64,000 nucleotides of DNA from NCBI RefSeq assembly GCF_000772085.1, contig NZ_CP009755.1:1116001-1180000 (forward strand), read 5' to 3'. A program made the translations under genes and the position numbers. The notes under the pieces are model-generated. The model worked only from the letters and a program-made list of their open reading frames with translations, was not told the DNA's origin and did not search any database. This document shows positions 17,439 to 26,648 of the stretch, piece after piece (position 1 is the stretch's first letter; each line of letters opens with the position of its first letter). The DNA comes from Curtobacterium sp. MR_MD2014 (GTDB taxonomy: Bacteria; Actinomycetota; Actinomycetes; Actinomycetales; Microbacteriaceae).

Positions 17439-18491
17439 TCACGGACCGGTGAGCACGCCGACGCTCCGCCAGGCGTCCTCGACCGCGGCGTGCTCCGTCG
17501 AGCCCTGCCCGAAGCGTGCCGCGGCGGCGTCGACCGTGACCCGTGCGAAGCCGGCGAAGTCGATGTCCTCGGTGGTCTCGGGCGACGTCAGGGCGTCCCA
17601 CCAGACGGCTCCCGCGCCCTCCCACGCGTACCCGCCGATGGTGGTCGCGGCGAGGAAGAACGCGTGGTTCGGGATGCCCGAGTTCAGGTGCACGCCGCCG
17701 GAGTCCTCGGTGGTCTCGACGTAGTCGGCCATGGTCGCCGGCTGCGGGTCCTTCCCGAGCACCGGGTCGTCGTACGCGGTCCCCGGGGCCCGCATCGACC
17801 GGAGTGCCACGCCGTGCACGGCGTCGGTGAAGAGCCCCTCGCCGATCAGCCACGTGGCCTGGTCGGCGGTCTGCCCGGCGGCGTACTGCGCGACCAGCGA
17901 ACCGAACACGTCGCTCACCGACTCGTTCAGCGCGCCCGACTGCCCCTGGTACGTCAGGTCGGCGGTGTACTGGGTCACGCCGTGGGCCAGCTCGTGGCCG
18001 ATGACGTCGAGCGCGACCGTGAAGCGCCGGAACACCTCGTCGTCCCCGTCGCCGAACACCATGCGCCGCCCGTCCCAGTAGGCGTTGTCGTAGTCCTGCC
18101 CGTAGTGCACCGTGGCGTCGAGGGGGAGCCCGGCGCCGTCGATCGACACCCGGCCGAACACGTCGAGCCAGAACGCGTGCGTCGCGCCGAGTCCGGCGTA
18201 CGCCTCGTCGACCGCGGCGTCACCGGAGTCGGGGTCGCCCTCGCGCCGGACGACCGTGCCGGGCAGGGTGGTCGTGCCGCGCGCGTCGGTGACGGTGCGC
18301 TGCGGCGAGCGGTCGACCGAGCCGCTGATGCCCTGCGGTCGGACGCGGTGCTCGTGCTTCGGAGCGGTGACGACGTCCATCTCGGCGAGCGCGGTCCGTG
18401 CCGCCGAGGCCGCGCGGGGGTGCTCCGACGCGGCGGCGACGGCGCGCAGCAGGTACGGCGGGACGACGGAGTGGCGGCGGGTGGCGGTCAT
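17439..18491 (-). CDS. M4 family metalloprotease, protealysin type
   Basis: 350 residues, much shorter than thermolysin precursors. There is no signal peptide. The short propeptide of about 50 residues contains PPYLLRAVA at residues 12-20, matching the PPL motif of protealysin-like propeptides. The zinc site is HELAH near residues 165-169 and the third ligand Glu lies in GALNESVSDVFG. The downstream His-bearing region SGGVHLNSGIPNHAFF is intact. Expected to be an intracellular or non-classically released thermolysin-like protease, kept in check by emfourin. The ATG at 18491 has no clear ribosome site. Confidence 0.9.
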   Translation of the reverse strand: MTATRRHSVVPPYLLRAVAAASEHPRAASAARTALAEMDVVTAPKHEHRVRPQGISGSVDRSPQRTVTDARGTTTLPGTVVRREGDPDSGDAAVDEAYAGLGATHAFWLDVFGRVSIDGAGLPLDATVHYGQDYDNAYWDGRRMVFGDGDDEVFRRFTVALDVIGHELAHGVTQYTADLTYQGQSGALNESVSDVFGSLVAQYAAGQTADQATWLIGEGLFTDAVHGVALRSMRAPGTAYDDPVLGKDPQPATMADYVETTEDSGGVHLNSGIPNHAFFLAATTIGGYAWEGAGAVWWDALTSPETTEDIDFAGFARVTVDAAAARFGQGSTEHAAVEDAWRSVGVLTGP

Positions 18492-18575
18492 GGCGCCATG
18501 GAACCACCGACGACCGACGACGGTGCTGCCCGGTCCGGAGCGGCTGGCAGGCTGGGGCTGCGGGGGCCCGGCGGG

Positions 18576-19676
18576 TCAGTCGCGCTGGCGGTGCTCCACC
18601 AGCGCCAGGGCGTACGACTCCCACCACTGCCCGGCCGCCGGTCCGCCGTTGCAGGTGCCGTCGCTGAGCCCGGGCGTCTTCACCCAGAGCAGGGCGTCGA
18701 GCCGGGTCGACCCCGCGGTGACGTGCGGTGCCTGTCCGAGTCCCGCACCCTCGGGGTTGCACCAGGTGCCGCGCCAGCCCTGCCCGTTCCGCGAGACGTC
18801 GATCACGAAGTGCGGGTCGCCACCGATCGCGTCCGCCAACCGGTCGGCGTACGCGCGTTCCGTGTCCACCCGGTAGAAGTTCGAGACGTTCGTCGCGAAG
18901 CCCTGCGTCCGGTCGACCCCGGCCGCCCGCAGCCACCGTGCCATCTCGGTGACGGGGACCCGGTCCTCGTTGCCGCCGTCGAGGTACACCGTCAACCCGT
19001 GTCCGGCGAGCTCGTCCACGGCGCGGTCCAGCAGTCGCAGGCGCTCCCGACCGAGGCGCTCGCAGACGTGGATCTGCGCGATCGAGTCCGGTTCGACGAG
19101 CACGACCGCGTGCGAGCCGGCCATCGCCCGGACGGCCGACCGCACCCACGGCAGGTAGGCGTCCTCGGCGGTGCCGCCGGCGGAGTAGCTGCCGCAGTCG
19201 CGGTCCGGGATCGCGTAGAGGACGAAGACGGGCGTGCGGTGCTGCTGCTCGGCGCCCCGGACCACCCGCCGGACGACCTGTCGGGTGACGGACTCGGAGG
19301 GGTTCGTCAGCCAGGTCGCGACGGGCTGGTCCGCGATGACGTCGATCTGCTCGGCGGTCGCGCGCTCGCCGTCCGCCCGGGCCTCGGCGGCTCGGCGCGC
19401 AGCCTGTCCGTCCTGGTCCGGCTGGTGGGCCAGGCCGCCCGGGAACGCGGCCGCGGCCGACTCGCGCTCCGCGATCGCCCGGCCCGGCTCGACACCGTTG
19501 CTCCTCGTCGTCGTCGCGCCGGGGGTGCCGGTGCCGTCCGGACCGTCATCGGACCCCGACACCGTGGAGAGGACGAGCCCGCCCACGGCCACGGCGACGA
19601 CCGCTCCGACGGCGAGCACCGCCCACTGTCGTCGTCCGCTGCCCCTGGTGCGGCCGCGCGTCCCCTGCTCCGGCAT
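18576..19676 (-). CDS. Glycoside hydrolase family 6 (cellulase), membrane-anchored or secreted
   Basis: 366 residues. A basic N-terminus is followed by one hydrophobic segment (residues 17-40, WAVLAVGAVVAVAVGGLVLS), acting as a signal anchor or signal peptide, then a Gly/Thr/Ser linker. The catalytic domain spans about 105-366. The GH6 signature VLYAIPDRDC lies near residue 155 and provides a catalytic-region Asp; the second signature LVEPDSI is near 195. GH6 enzymes cut beta-1,4-glucan with inversion. No carbohydrate-binding module is present. The ATG at 19676 has no ribosome site. A plant-associated lifestyle would fit but is inference. Confidence 0.88.
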   Translation of the reverse strand: MPEQGTRGRTRGSGRRQWAVLAVGAVVAVAVGGLVLSTVSGSDDGPDGTGTPGATTTRSNGVEPGRAIAERESAAAAFPGGLAHQPDQDGQAARRAAEARADGERATAEQIDVIADQPVATWLTNPSESVTRQVVRRVVRGAEQQHRTPVFVLYAIPDRDCGSYSAGGTAEDAYLPWVRSAVRAMAGSHAVVLVEPDSIAQIHVCERLGRERLRLLDRAVDELAGHGLTVYLDGGNEDRVPVTEMARWLRAAGVDRTQGFATNVSNFYRVDTERAYADRLADAIGGDPHFVIDVSRNGQGWRGTWCNPEGAGLGQAPHVTAGSTRLDALLWVKTPGLSDGTCNGGPAAGQWWESYALALVEHRQRD

Positions 19677-19779
19677 GCGTCCATGCTGGCAGCAGGCCAC
19701 AGCGTCGTGCCAGGGTGGCCCGGCGTCCGCCCAGGTGGGGCGCGGCCGGCTGCCAGGAGCCGGCAGCGATACTGACCGG

Positions 19780-20226
19780 ATGTTCCGGAAGCTCCTGCTG
19801 CTCGCCCTCACCGCCGGCTACGCCTGGGTGATCTGGCGGATGACCCTCACGCCGCGGGTCTTCACGCATGCGCAGGACGAGCTCGTGCTGCACGTGATCG
19901 GTTGGCTGCAGCAGCTGCCGCACGGTGCCTGGTTCACCTACGACCGGGTCGAGTTCCTCGCGAACATCGGGATGTTCGTCCCCGTCGGGATGATCGCGGC
20001 GCTGTGGCTGCCGCGTCGCTGGTGGCTGCTGGGCGCCGTGGTCGCGGTCGTCCTGTCGGTCGGGATCGAGCTCGCGCAGGCCCGCTTCCTGCCGTACCGG
20101 GTCGCGGATCCGCGGGACGTGCTGTCGAACGGTCTCGGCGGGCTGCTCGGTGCCACCCTCGTCGGGCTCGTCCGGAGCCTGCTGCCGGTGCCGCGACGGC
20201 AGCGGCTGCGCGCCCGCCCTGCCTGA
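19780..20226 (+). CDS. VanZ-like membrane protein
   Basis: 148 residues with four spans: near 5-20, a segment with the conserved VEFLANIGMFVPVGMIAAL, a third span ending VGIELAQARFLPYR, and a last one starting with DPRDVLSNGLGGLLGA. These two signatures define the VanZ family; members near glycopeptide resistance genes raise teicoplanin resistance, but most are of unknown function and no van genes are nearby. The ATG at 19780 has a GATACT hexamer ending 6 nt upstream and no ribosome site, again suggesting a leaderless message. It is divergent from the GH6 gene. Confidence 0.85.
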   Translation: MFRKLLLLALTAGYAWVIWRMTLTPRVFTHAQDELVLHVIGWLQQLPHGAWFTYDRVEFLANIGMFVPVGMIAALWLPRRWWLLGAVVAVVLSVGIELAQARFLPYRVADPRDVLSNGLGGLLGATLVGLVRSLLPVPRRQRLRARPA

Positions 20227-20326
20227 TCTCTGGTAGTCTCGTCCGGTTGCCGTCGAACGGCCGCGGACAAAGAGCGCCCATGCATCAGGCATGAGCACCG
20301 CGCAACGGACAGGAAGGGGATCATCC

Positions 20327-20596
20327 ATGGCACTTGACGCGAAGGTCAAGCAGGAGATCATCGAAGAGTACGCGACCCACCCGGGCGACACCGGATCCCC
20401 CGAGGTCCAGGTCGCCGTTCTGACGCGTCGCATCAACGACCTGAACGAGCACCTCAAGGAGCACAAGCACGACCACCACTCGCGTCGTGGTCTGCTGCTC
20501 ATGGTCGGTCAGCGTCGCCGTCTCCTCGGGTACCTCTCCGACGTCGACATCAGCCGCTACCGTGCGCTCATCGAGCGCCTCGGCCTGCGTCGCTAG
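20327..20596 (+). CDS. rpsO: 30S ribosomal protein S15
   Basis: 89 residues, the normal length. The family core [20 protein letters not shown] and the C-terminal [12 protein letters not shown] are clear. S15 binds 16S rRNA early in assembly of the small subunit platform. The ATG at 20327 has a strong AGGAAGGGGA site. A TAGTCT hexamer near 20233-20238 would give a leader of about 85 nt; S15 leaders often regulate translation autogenously, but I could not define a conserved structure here. A strong hairpin terminator follows. pnp is not directly next to it; an FMN reductase and a wall enzyme intervene. Confidence 0.98.
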   Translation: MALDAKVKQEIIEEYATHPGDTGSPEVQVAVLTRRINDLNEHLKEHKHDHHSRRGLLLMVGQRRRLLGYLSDVDISRYRALIERLGLRR

Positions 20597-20620
20597 TCGA
20601 CTCGCAGACACTGCGTGACC

Positions 20621-20657
20621 GAACGCCCCGGTCCTCCTCGTGAGGACCGGGGCGTTC
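20621..20657 (+). terminator. Terminator after rpsO
   Basis: Perfect 16-bp arms, GAACGCCCCGGTCCTC and its complement, around a 5-nt loop, 24 bp after the rpsO stop. Only a weak T content follows, as usual for this genome. Confidence 0.85.
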
Positions 20658-20688
20658 CTCGTCCCCGGCCGGCCACGACCGGGAATGG

Positions 20689-20716
20689 TTGCGCCCCGGT
20701 CACGGTTCGGTACGAT
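20689..20716 (+). promoter_or_regulatory. Promoter of the FMN reductase gene
   Basis: A -35 TTGCGC at 20689-20694 and a -10 TACGAT at 20711-20716 are spaced 16 bp apart. They give a leader of about 28 nt before the ATG at 20751. Confidence 0.5.
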
Positions 20717-20750
20717 GTTCATGCAAACGCATCGAAAGTCGGGAACTGTC

Positions 20751-21371
20751 ATGACCACCATCGCCGTCGTCTCCGCCGGGCTCTCCGAGCCCAGCTCCAC
20801 CCGCCTGCTCGCGGATCGGCTCGCCGCGTCCGCGGTCACCGCCGTCTCGGCCGACCAGCCGGGAGGCACGGTGGACGTCCGTCACGTCGAGCTGCGTCCG
20901 ATCGCCCACGAGATCGTCGACGCGATGCTCACCGGGTTCGCCGCACCGGGCCTGGCCGCCGCTCAGCGCACCGTGCTCGAGGCAGACGCGCTCGTCTTCG
21001 TCACCCCGGTCTTCACCGCGGGGATGAGCGGTCTGGCGAAGTCGTTCCTCGACGTGCTCGACAAGGACGGCGTGACCGACCTGCCGGTGCTGCTCGCGGC
21101 GACCGGGGGCACCGCACGGCACTCGCTCGCGATCGACCACGCCCTCCGCCCGGTGTTCGCGTACCTGCGCGCCGCCGTCGTACCGACCGGTGTCTTCGCC
21201 GCGACCGACGACTGGGGGAGCGAGGCGGACTCCGCCGCGCTGGACGCACGCATCCGCCGGGCCGGGGTCGACCTGGCCTGGGCGATCCGCGCCTCCCGGC
21301 GGACGCCGCAGCAGGAGACGCTCGCCGCGCCGACCGACTTCGCGTCCCTGCTCGGTGGCCTCGGCCACTGA
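20751..21371 (+). CDS. NADPH-dependent FMN reductase, CE1759-like
   Basis: 206 residues, flavodoxin-like fold. The N-terminal IAVVSAGLSEPSSTRLLADR gives the phosphate-binding loop for FMN. ALVFVTPVFTAGMSGLAKSF and LAATGGTARHSLAIDHALRP match the CE1759 group of reductases that usually supply reduced FMN to a luciferase-like monooxygenase. No such partner gene lies in the window, so it may act elsewhere or alone. A weak GGGAA precedes the ATG at 20751. The promoter just after the rpsO terminator makes it an independent unit. Confidence 0.82.
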   Translation: MTTIAVVSAGLSEPSSTRLLADRLAASAVTAVSADQPGGTVDVRHVELRPIAHEIVDAMLTGFAAPGLAAAQRTVLEADALVFVTPVFTAGMSGLAKSFLDVLDKDGVTDLPVLLAATGGTARHSLAIDHALRPVFAYLRAAVVPTGVFAATDDWGSEADSAALDARIRRAGVDLAWAIRASRRTPQQETLAAPTDFASLLGGLGH

Positions 21372-21398
21372 CCCGCGGTACCGGACGGTGTCGGCCGG

Positions 21399-22610
21399 TC
21401 AGTACCAGTGCGGGTTGACGCTCATCTCGTGGTTCCACGCCGCGCAGGGCGAGCCGTAGGCGTCGTGGATGTACGCCAGCCCCCAGTTGACCTGGGTGGC
21501 GGCGTTCGTCCGCCAGTCCGCCCCGGCGACCGCCATCTTGCTCGCGGGCAGTGACTGGGGGATGCCGTACGCACCGCTCGAGGCGTTGAGGGCGTTGGCC
21601 CGCCAGCCCGACTCCTGGTTCCAGAGGGAGACCAGGCACGAGAACTGGTCTCCGCCCCAGCCGTAGGCGCCGATCGCACTGCGGGCGTACGCCTGCGCAC
21701 CGGCCGGGTCGACCGTGACGCCGCCCGTGCTCGGGTAGGACGTGTCGGTCCCGCCGCTGGTCGCGACCGGCGCCGGGGCCGAGGGGGCGGCTGTCGCCGC
21801 CGCGCGCTGGGCTGCGGCGGCTCGCTCGCGCGCCCGCTGCTGCGCGGCCTTCTGTGCGGCGACCTGCACGCCGAGCTCGTACCGCTGCTCGGTCGTGGCG
21901 GTGGTGTCCTTCAGGGTGGCCAGCTGCGCGTAGAGCTCGTCGCTGTGCTGCTGGGTGTCGGCGACGGCCCGCTCGGCGGCGTCGGAGGCCGTCCGGGCCG
22001 TGGCGGACCGTTCCTCGGCGGCGGCGGCGAGGGTGCTCCGCTCGGACTCGGCACGCTCGGCCTGGTCGTGCAGCGACTCCGCCGTGCGGCCGGCGACCGA
22101 GGCGTCCTCGAGGACGCCCTCCCACGTGCTCGAGAGCTGGTCGACGGCGCCGAGCTGGTAGAGCAGCTGGTCCGGGTCGTCCGTGGTGGCGATGCGCGTG
22201 GTCATCGCGTTCTGGCTGCCGTCCCGGTACAGGGTCGCGGCGAGCTGCCCCGCACGGTCCTGCGCCTGGGTGGCGGTGCGCTCGGCGGTGTCGGCCTGGG
22301 ACCGGAGCGCCGTGGCGGTCTGCGTCGCCGACGCGAGGTCCGCCTCGGCACGGTCGGCGGCCTCGGAGGCGTCGAGGGCGGTCTGCGACTTCGCCGCGGC
22401 GTCGGCCTGCACGGACCGCAGTGCCGCCTGCACCTTCGTCGCCTCTGCGGCCGCGGCCTGCTCGTCCCCCTTCGCGCGCTGCACGTCCTGCCACGTGGGG
22501 TACTCCGTCGTCGACGCGCTCGCGGGCAGGGCGGTGACGACCGGTGCGACGAGCGCGCCCACGACCACGGCGGCCGCGACGAGCACGCGCCGGGGAGGGC
22601 TGATGCGCAT
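21399..22610 (-). CDS. Secreted coiled-coil protein with C-terminal lysozyme/transglycosylase-like domain
   Basis: 403 residues. Signal peptide at residues 1-33 (VLVAAAVVVGALVAPVVTAL, probable cleavage after ASA). A long Ala/Glu/Gln-rich coiled coil spans about 40-275, then a low-complexity Ala/Pro/Thr linker, then a C-terminal domain with FSCLVSLWNQESGWRANA, containing the probable catalytic Glu, and SGAYGIPQSLPASKM. This matches aggregation-promoting-factor or resuscitation-type wall hydrolases acting on peptidoglycan outside the membrane. The ATG at 22610 follows a TAGCCT ending 6 nt upstream on the same strand and lacks a ribosome site. Divergent from pnp. Confidence 0.85.
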   Translation of the reverse strand: MRISPPRRVLVAAAVVVGALVAPVVTALPASASTTEYPTWQDVQRAKGDEQAAAAEATKVQAALRSVQADAAAKSQTALDASEAADRAEADLASATQTATALRSQADTAERTATQAQDRAGQLAATLYRDGSQNAMTTRIATTDDPDQLLYQLGAVDQLSSTWEGVLEDASVAGRTAESLHDQAERAESERSTLAAAAEERSATARTASDAAERAVADTQQHSDELYAQLATLKDTTATTEQRYELGVQVAAQKAAQQRARERAAAAQRAAATAAPSAPAPVATSGGTDTSYPSTGGVTVDPAGAQAYARSAIGAYGWGGDQFSCLVSLWNQESGWRANALNASSGAYGIPQSLPASKMAVAGADWRTNAATQVNWGLAYIHDAYGSPCAAWNHEMSVNPHWY

Positions 22611-22668
22611 GTCGGCAGGCTACCGGGGACACGCCCGTTCGCCAGGAGCAACACCCGCCGGGTGCCTG

Positions 22669-22730
22669 AGGACTGGTAAAGTCCTCATCGTCCGGGGACC
22701 GTTCTCCGGACGTCACGCTCCGGACGTCAC
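22669..22730 (+). promoter_or_regulatory. pnp promoter and leader repeats
   Basis: An extended -10 TGGTAAAGT lies at 22674-22682, embedded in an inverted repeat GAGGACT-N5-AGTCCTC. The early leader then holds a 13-bp direct repeat, CTCCGGACGTCAC, at 22704-22716 and 22718-22730. The remaining leader to 22916 shows no feature I can name. PNPase is autoregulated through its leader in other bacteria; a role for these repeats is only suggested. Confidence 0.45.
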
Positions 22731-22916
22731 ACTCGCGGAGCTGGCACACAACACTGCGCAGACCGGGCACGGAGCTGGTCATCGGTGGTGGCTCGCGGGC
22801 CGTTCGGAGTCCCGAGTGCTTCTACTGCTGGCCAGACATGCGCCCCGACCCCTCGGCGCGCACGCACCACGAGTGCCGTCGCCCAGGTCTGCCGAACACG
22901 TCAAGGAGGCACCCTT

Positions 22917-25190
22917 TTGGAGGGTCCCGAGATCAAGTTCGCCGAAGCCGTCATCGACAACGGCAAGTTCGGCAAGCGCGTCGTCCGGTTCGAGACCGGC
23001 CGCCTCGCACAGCAGGCCCAGGGCGCGGTCGCCGCGTACCTCGACGAGGAGACCATGCTCCTCTCGGCCACCAGCGCCGGCAAGCACCCGCGTGAGGGCT
23101 TCGACTTCTTCCCGCTGACGGTCGACGTCGAGGAGCGCTCGTACGCCGCCGGCAAGATCCCCGGTTCGTTCTTCCGTCGCGAAGGCCGTCCGAGCACCGA
23201 GGCGATCCTCGTCTGCCGTCTCATCGACCGGCCGCTGCGCCCGTCGTTCGTCGACGGCCTGCGCAACGAGGTCCAGATCGTCATCACCGTCCTGAGCATC
23301 GCGCCGGACGAGTTCTACGACGCGCTCGCGATCAACGCGGCGTCCGCGTCGACGCAGATCTCCGGTCTGCCGTTCTCCGGCCCGATCGCCGGTGTGCGCC
23401 TCGCGCTCATCGGTGACCAGTGGGTCGCGTTCCCGAAGGCCTCGCAGCTCGAGGAAGCGGTCTTCGACCTCACCGTCGCCGGCCGTGTCGTCACCGACGA
23501 CCAGGGCAACGAGGACGTCGCGATCATGATGGTCGAGGCGGAGGCGACCGAGCACGCCTGGGGCCTCATCCAGGGCGGCGCCACCAAGCCCGACGAGGCG
23601 ATCGTCGCGCAGGGCCTCGAGGCGGCCAAGCCGTTCCTCAAGGTCCTCGTCGAGGCGCAGGCGAAGATGGCCGCACAGTCGGCCAAGGAGATCCAGGACT
23701 ACCCGGTCTTCCCGCCGTACGCCCCCGAGGTCTACTCCGCCGTCGAGGCCCTCGCCCTCGACGAGCTCAAGGACGTCTACCAGATCGCCGGCAAGCTCGA
23801 GCGTCAGGACAAGGACGACGCCCTGAAGGCCCGCGTCAAGGAGGCCGTCGCCGCCAAGGTCGAGGCCGGGGAGCTCCCCGAGTCCGCCAACGGCCAGGTC
23901 AGCGGAGCGTACAAGTCGGTCACGAAGAAGGTCGTCCGCGGCCGCATCCTGACCGAGCAGGTCCGCATGGACGGTCGCGGCCTCGCCGACATCCGTCCGC
24001 TCGACGCCGAGGTCGCCGTGATCCCGCGCGTCCACGGCTCGGCGATCTTCCAGCGCGGCGAGACGCAGATCCTCGGCGTCACCACGCTGAACATGCTCAA
24101 GATGGAGCAGCAGATCGACTCGCTGTCGCCCGTCACGAAGAAGCGCTACCTGCACCACTACAACTTCCCGCCGTACTCGACGGGTGAGACCGGTCGCGTC
24201 GGTTCGCCGAAGCGTCGCGAGATCGGGCACGGCTTCCTCGCCGAGCGCGCCCTCGTGCCGGTGCTGCCGTCGCGCGAGGAGTTCCCCTACGCCATCCGTC
24301 AGGTGTCCGAGGCCCTCGGCTCCAACGGTTCGACGTCGATGGGCTCCGTCTGCGCCTCGACCCTGTCGCTCCTCAACGCCGGTGTGCCGCTGCGCGCGCC
24401 GGTCGCGGGCATCGCGATGGGCCTCGTCTCCGACACCGTCGACGGCCAGACCCGCTACGCGGCGCTGACCGACATCCTCGGTGCCGAGGACGCCCTCGGC
24501 GACATGGACTTCAAGGTCGCCGGTACCTCCGAGTTCGTCACCGCCATCCAGCTCGACACGAAGCTCGACGGCATCCCGTCGTCGGTCCTCGACGCCGCGC
24601 TGAAGCAGGCCAAGGAGGCCCGCTCGGCCATCCTCGGTGTGCTCACCGAGGCGATCGACGCCCCCGACGAGATGGCGGACACCGCTCCGCGCGTCATCTC
24701 GGTGCAGATCCCCGTCGACAAGATCGGCGAGCTGATCGGCCCGAAGGGCAAGACGATCAACGGGATCCAGGACGAGACCGGCGCCGACATCTCGATCGAG
24801 GACGACGGCACGGTCTACATCGGCGCCGTCGACGGCCCGTCGGCCGAGGCCGCCCGTGCGCAGGTCAACGCCATCGCGAACCCGACGAACCCGGAGATCG
24901 GGGACCAGTTCCTCGGCACGGTCGTCAAGATCGCGACGTTCGGTGCCTTCGTGTCGCTGCTCCCGGGCCGCGACGGTCTGCTCCACGTCTCCGAGGTCCG
25001 CAAGCTCGCCGGTGGCAAGCGCGTGGAGAACGTCGAGGACGTGCTCGGCGTCGGCCAGAAGGTCTTGGTCGAGGTCACCAAGGTGGACGACCGCGGCAAG
25101 CTCTCGCTCGCGCCGGTCGTCGCCGACGAGGTGGACACCGAGGGCCGCGAGGGCCACGAGAAGCACACCGAGGACAACGCCGAGGGTTGA
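22917..25190 (+). CDS. pnp: Polyribonucleotide nucleotidyltransferase (PNPase)
   Basis: 757 residues: two RNase PH-like domains (about 10-140 and 340-560) with an all-helical segment between, a KH domain near 590-650 ([16 protein letters not shown]) and an S1 domain near 660-731 ([18 protein letters not shown]). The second PH domain carries [20 protein letters not shown] and the phosphorolytic site. It degrades mRNA 3' to 5' using phosphate; in actinobacteria related enzymes also hydrolyse or make (p)ppGpp. The start is TTG 22917, supported by AAGGAGG 7 nt upstream. Leader of about 230 nt. A hairpin lies 29 bp after the stop. Confidence 0.97.
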   Translation: MEGPEIKFAEAVIDNGKFGKRVVRFETGRLAQQAQGAVAAYLDEETMLLSATSAGKHPREGFDFFPLTVDVEERSYAAGKIPGSFFRREGRPSTEAILVCRLIDRPLRPSFVDGLRNEVQIVITVLSIAPDEFYDALAINAASASTQISGLPFSGPIAGVRLALIGDQWVAFPKASQLEEAVFDLTVAGRVVTDDQGNEDVAIMMVEAEATEHAWGLIQGGATKPDEAIVAQGLEAAKPFLKVLVEAQAKMAAQSAKEIQDYPVFPPYAPEVYSAVEALALDELKDVYQIAGKLERQDKDDALKARVKEAVAAKVEAGELPESANGQVSGAYKSVTKKVVRGRILTEQVRMDGRGLADIRPLDAEVAVIPRVHGSAIFQRGETQILGVTTLNMLKMEQQIDSLSPVTKKRYLHHYNFPPYSTGETGRVGSPKRREIGHGFLAERALVPVLPSREEFPYAIRQVSEALGSNGSTSMGSVCASTLSLLNAGVPLRAPVAGIAMGLVSDTVDGQTRYAALTDILGAEDALGDMDFKVAGTSEFVTAIQLDTKLDGIPSSVLDAALKQAKEARSAILGVLTEAIDAPDEMADTAPRVISVQIPVDKIGELIGPKGKTINGIQDETGADISIEDDGTVYIGAVDGPSAEAARAQVNAIANPTNPEIGDQFLGTVVKIATFGAFVSLLPGRDGLLHVSEVRKLAGGKRVENVEDVLGVGQKVLVEVTKVDDRGKLSLAPVVADEVDTEGREGHEKHTEDNAEG

Positions 25191-25219
25191 TCCCTCGCGC
25201 CTCGCGCTGCTGACACGAC

Positions 25220-25253
25220 GACGGCCGCCGCTCCTGCTGGAGCGGCGGCCGTC
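25220..25253. terminator. Bidirectional terminator between pnp and the PEBP gene
   Basis: Perfect 15-bp arms, GACGGCCGCCGCTCC and its complement, around a TGCT loop, located between convergent stop codons. Confidence 0.85.
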
Positions 25254-25271
25254 GCCGTGTCCCGGGCGGCG

Positions 25272-25799
25272 TCAGGAAGCGGGGGTCTCCTGCGTGCCGG
25301 TGAGCTGCGCGCGGCCGAGCAGGTGCTCGCGGAGCAGGAAGCCGACGACCGCCGGCGTGGCGTCGGCGGGGGCCTCGAGCACCGGCACGTCGAGGGCGCT
25401 GACGGTGAAGACGTAGCGGTGCGGACCGTGGCCGGCGGGCGGGGCGGCACCGAGGAAGGTGTCCGTGCCGTACTCGTTGCGACGCCGCAGCGCCTCGGCG
25501 GGCAGCAGCGCGTCGTCGGTGCCGGCGCCCTGCGGGAGCGACGTGGTCGAGGCCGGGACGTCCGTCAGGCTCCAGTGCCAGAAGCCCGAGCCGGTCGGCG
25601 CGTCGGGGTCGTACACGGTGAGCACGTAGCTCTGCGTGCCGTCGGGGGCGCCGGACCACTCGAGCGCGGGGGAGCGGTCCTCACCACCGGCGTCGGAGCC
25701 GCGTGCCCAGTCGGGCAGTGCGCCACCGTCGCTGAAGTCGGGGCTGGTCAGGGTGAACGAGGGGACCTCGGGGAGGTTCCAGTTGGGGTCGTTGGCCAT
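25272..25799 (-). CDS. YbhB/YbcL-family (Raf-kinase-inhibitor-like, PEBP) protein
   Basis: 175 residues, one phosphatidylethanolamine-binding-protein domain. Family motifs are SPALEWSGAPDGTQSYVL, YDPDAPTGSGFWHWSLTDVP with the ligand-pocket Asp-Pro-Asp-Ala-Pro, and PPAGHGPHRYVFTVSAL. No signal peptide, so cytosolic. The bacterial role is unknown. The start is ATG 25799; a TTGGCT ends 6 nt upstream, a poor -10. Convergent with pnp across a shared terminator; a family 1 palindrome separates its start from the TetR gene. Confidence 0.85.
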   Translation of the reverse strand: MANDPNWNLPEVPSFTLTSPDFSDGGALPDWARGSDAGGEDRSPALEWSGAPDGTQSYVLTVYDPDAPTGSGFWHWSLTDVPASTTSLPQGAGTDDALLPAEALRRRNEYGTDTFLGAAPPAGHGPHRYVFTVSALDVPVLEAPADATPAVVGFLLREHLLGRAQLTGTQETPAS

Positions 25800-25835
25800 G
25801 CGTCCAGCCAACACCCGCGTCCTGTCCCGTGGATG

Positions 25836-25885
25836 GGACGGACGGGAGGCGCGGGACGGCGCCGCCACGTGCCTCCCGTCCGTCC
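25836..25885. repeat. Family 1 palindrome between TetR and PEBP genes
   Basis: GGACGGACGGGAGGCGCG pairs with the complementary run ending GCCTCCCGTCCGTCC at 25885 across a GC loop. It follows the TetR stop codon on the same strand and probably terminates it. Confidence 0.7.
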
Positions 25886-25923
25886 GCTGCCCACCCGGGA
25901 GGCGTCGGACGCGCCCGTCGTGG

Positions 25924-26592
25924 TCAGCGCGTGATGACGCGCTCGACGACCCGCCCGAGCGCGGCGGTGGCCGCGATGGCGTCGCCGGCGTACGCACCGG
26001 CCATGACGCCGTCGCGCGCGAGCATGAGCTCGTCGGCGCCGTCGCCCGGCATCGGGTGTCCGGCGCGCTGCAGCAGCGCGAAGAGCTGTTCCGTGTACCA
26101 GTCGCGGTGCGCGGCGACGACCTGGCGGACCGGGTCGCGGGGATCGTGGTACTCGGCAGCGGCGTTGAGGAAGGCGCAGCCGCGGAAGTCCGGTCGGCCG
26201 ACGTCGTCCGAGACGGCGGAGACCCAGGCGCGGACGGCCTCGACCGGGGAGGCTGCCTCCTCGACCAGGCGCGCGAAGGCCTGCTGCACCCGCTCGTCCT
26301 GCGCCCGGATGTAGGCCAGGATCAGGTTGTCCTTCGACCCGTAGTGCTTGTAGAACGTCGCCTTCGTGACGCTCGCCTCGGAGATCAGGCGGTCGACGCC
26401 GACGCCGCGGATGCCCTCTTCGTAGAAGAGTCTCGACGCGGTCTCGAGGATGCGGACCTTCGCGCCGCCGGAGCGGGGAGCCGGGGGGACGCTCGACCCG
26501 TCCGGCGACGCGAGGTTCGTGCTCGGGCCGGGGAGACGCTGGACGGCCGGTTGGGGGGAATCGACCGTCACAGCGCTGCTCCTCGGACTCAT
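25924..26592 (-). CDS. TetR-family transcriptional regulator
   Basis: About 222 residues. A disordered N-terminus of about 40 residues precedes the helix-turn-helix: ILETASRLFYEEGIRGVGVD and SEASVTKATFYKHYGSKDNL, the classic TetR recognition helix with TFYKHYGSK. The ligand-binding domain contains RGCAFLNAAAEYHDP, typical of the group repressing small efflux or oxidoreductase genes. The ATG at 26592 has GGAG 3-4 nt upstream; the frame is open further and GTG starts are possible. Its own TACAGT -10 (26693-26688) is followed by an inverted repeat that could be its operator. It diverges from the M16 protease gene. Confidence 0.8.
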   Translation of the reverse strand: MSPRSSAVTVDSPQPAVQRLPGPSTNLASPDGSSVPPAPRSGGAKVRILETASRLFYEEGIRGVGVDRLISEASVTKATFYKHYGSKDNLILAYIRAQDERVQQAFARLVEEAASPVEAVRAWVSAVSDDVGRPDFRGCAFLNAAAEYHDPRDPVRQVVAAHRDWYTEQLFALLQRAGHPMPGDGADELMLARDGVMAGAYAGDAIAATAALGRVVERVITR

Positions 26593-26648
26593 CGGCTCCG
26601 CGGGGGAGTGGGGGGACTCCGCCGCGCAGGACTGATGTCCCGAGCCAC

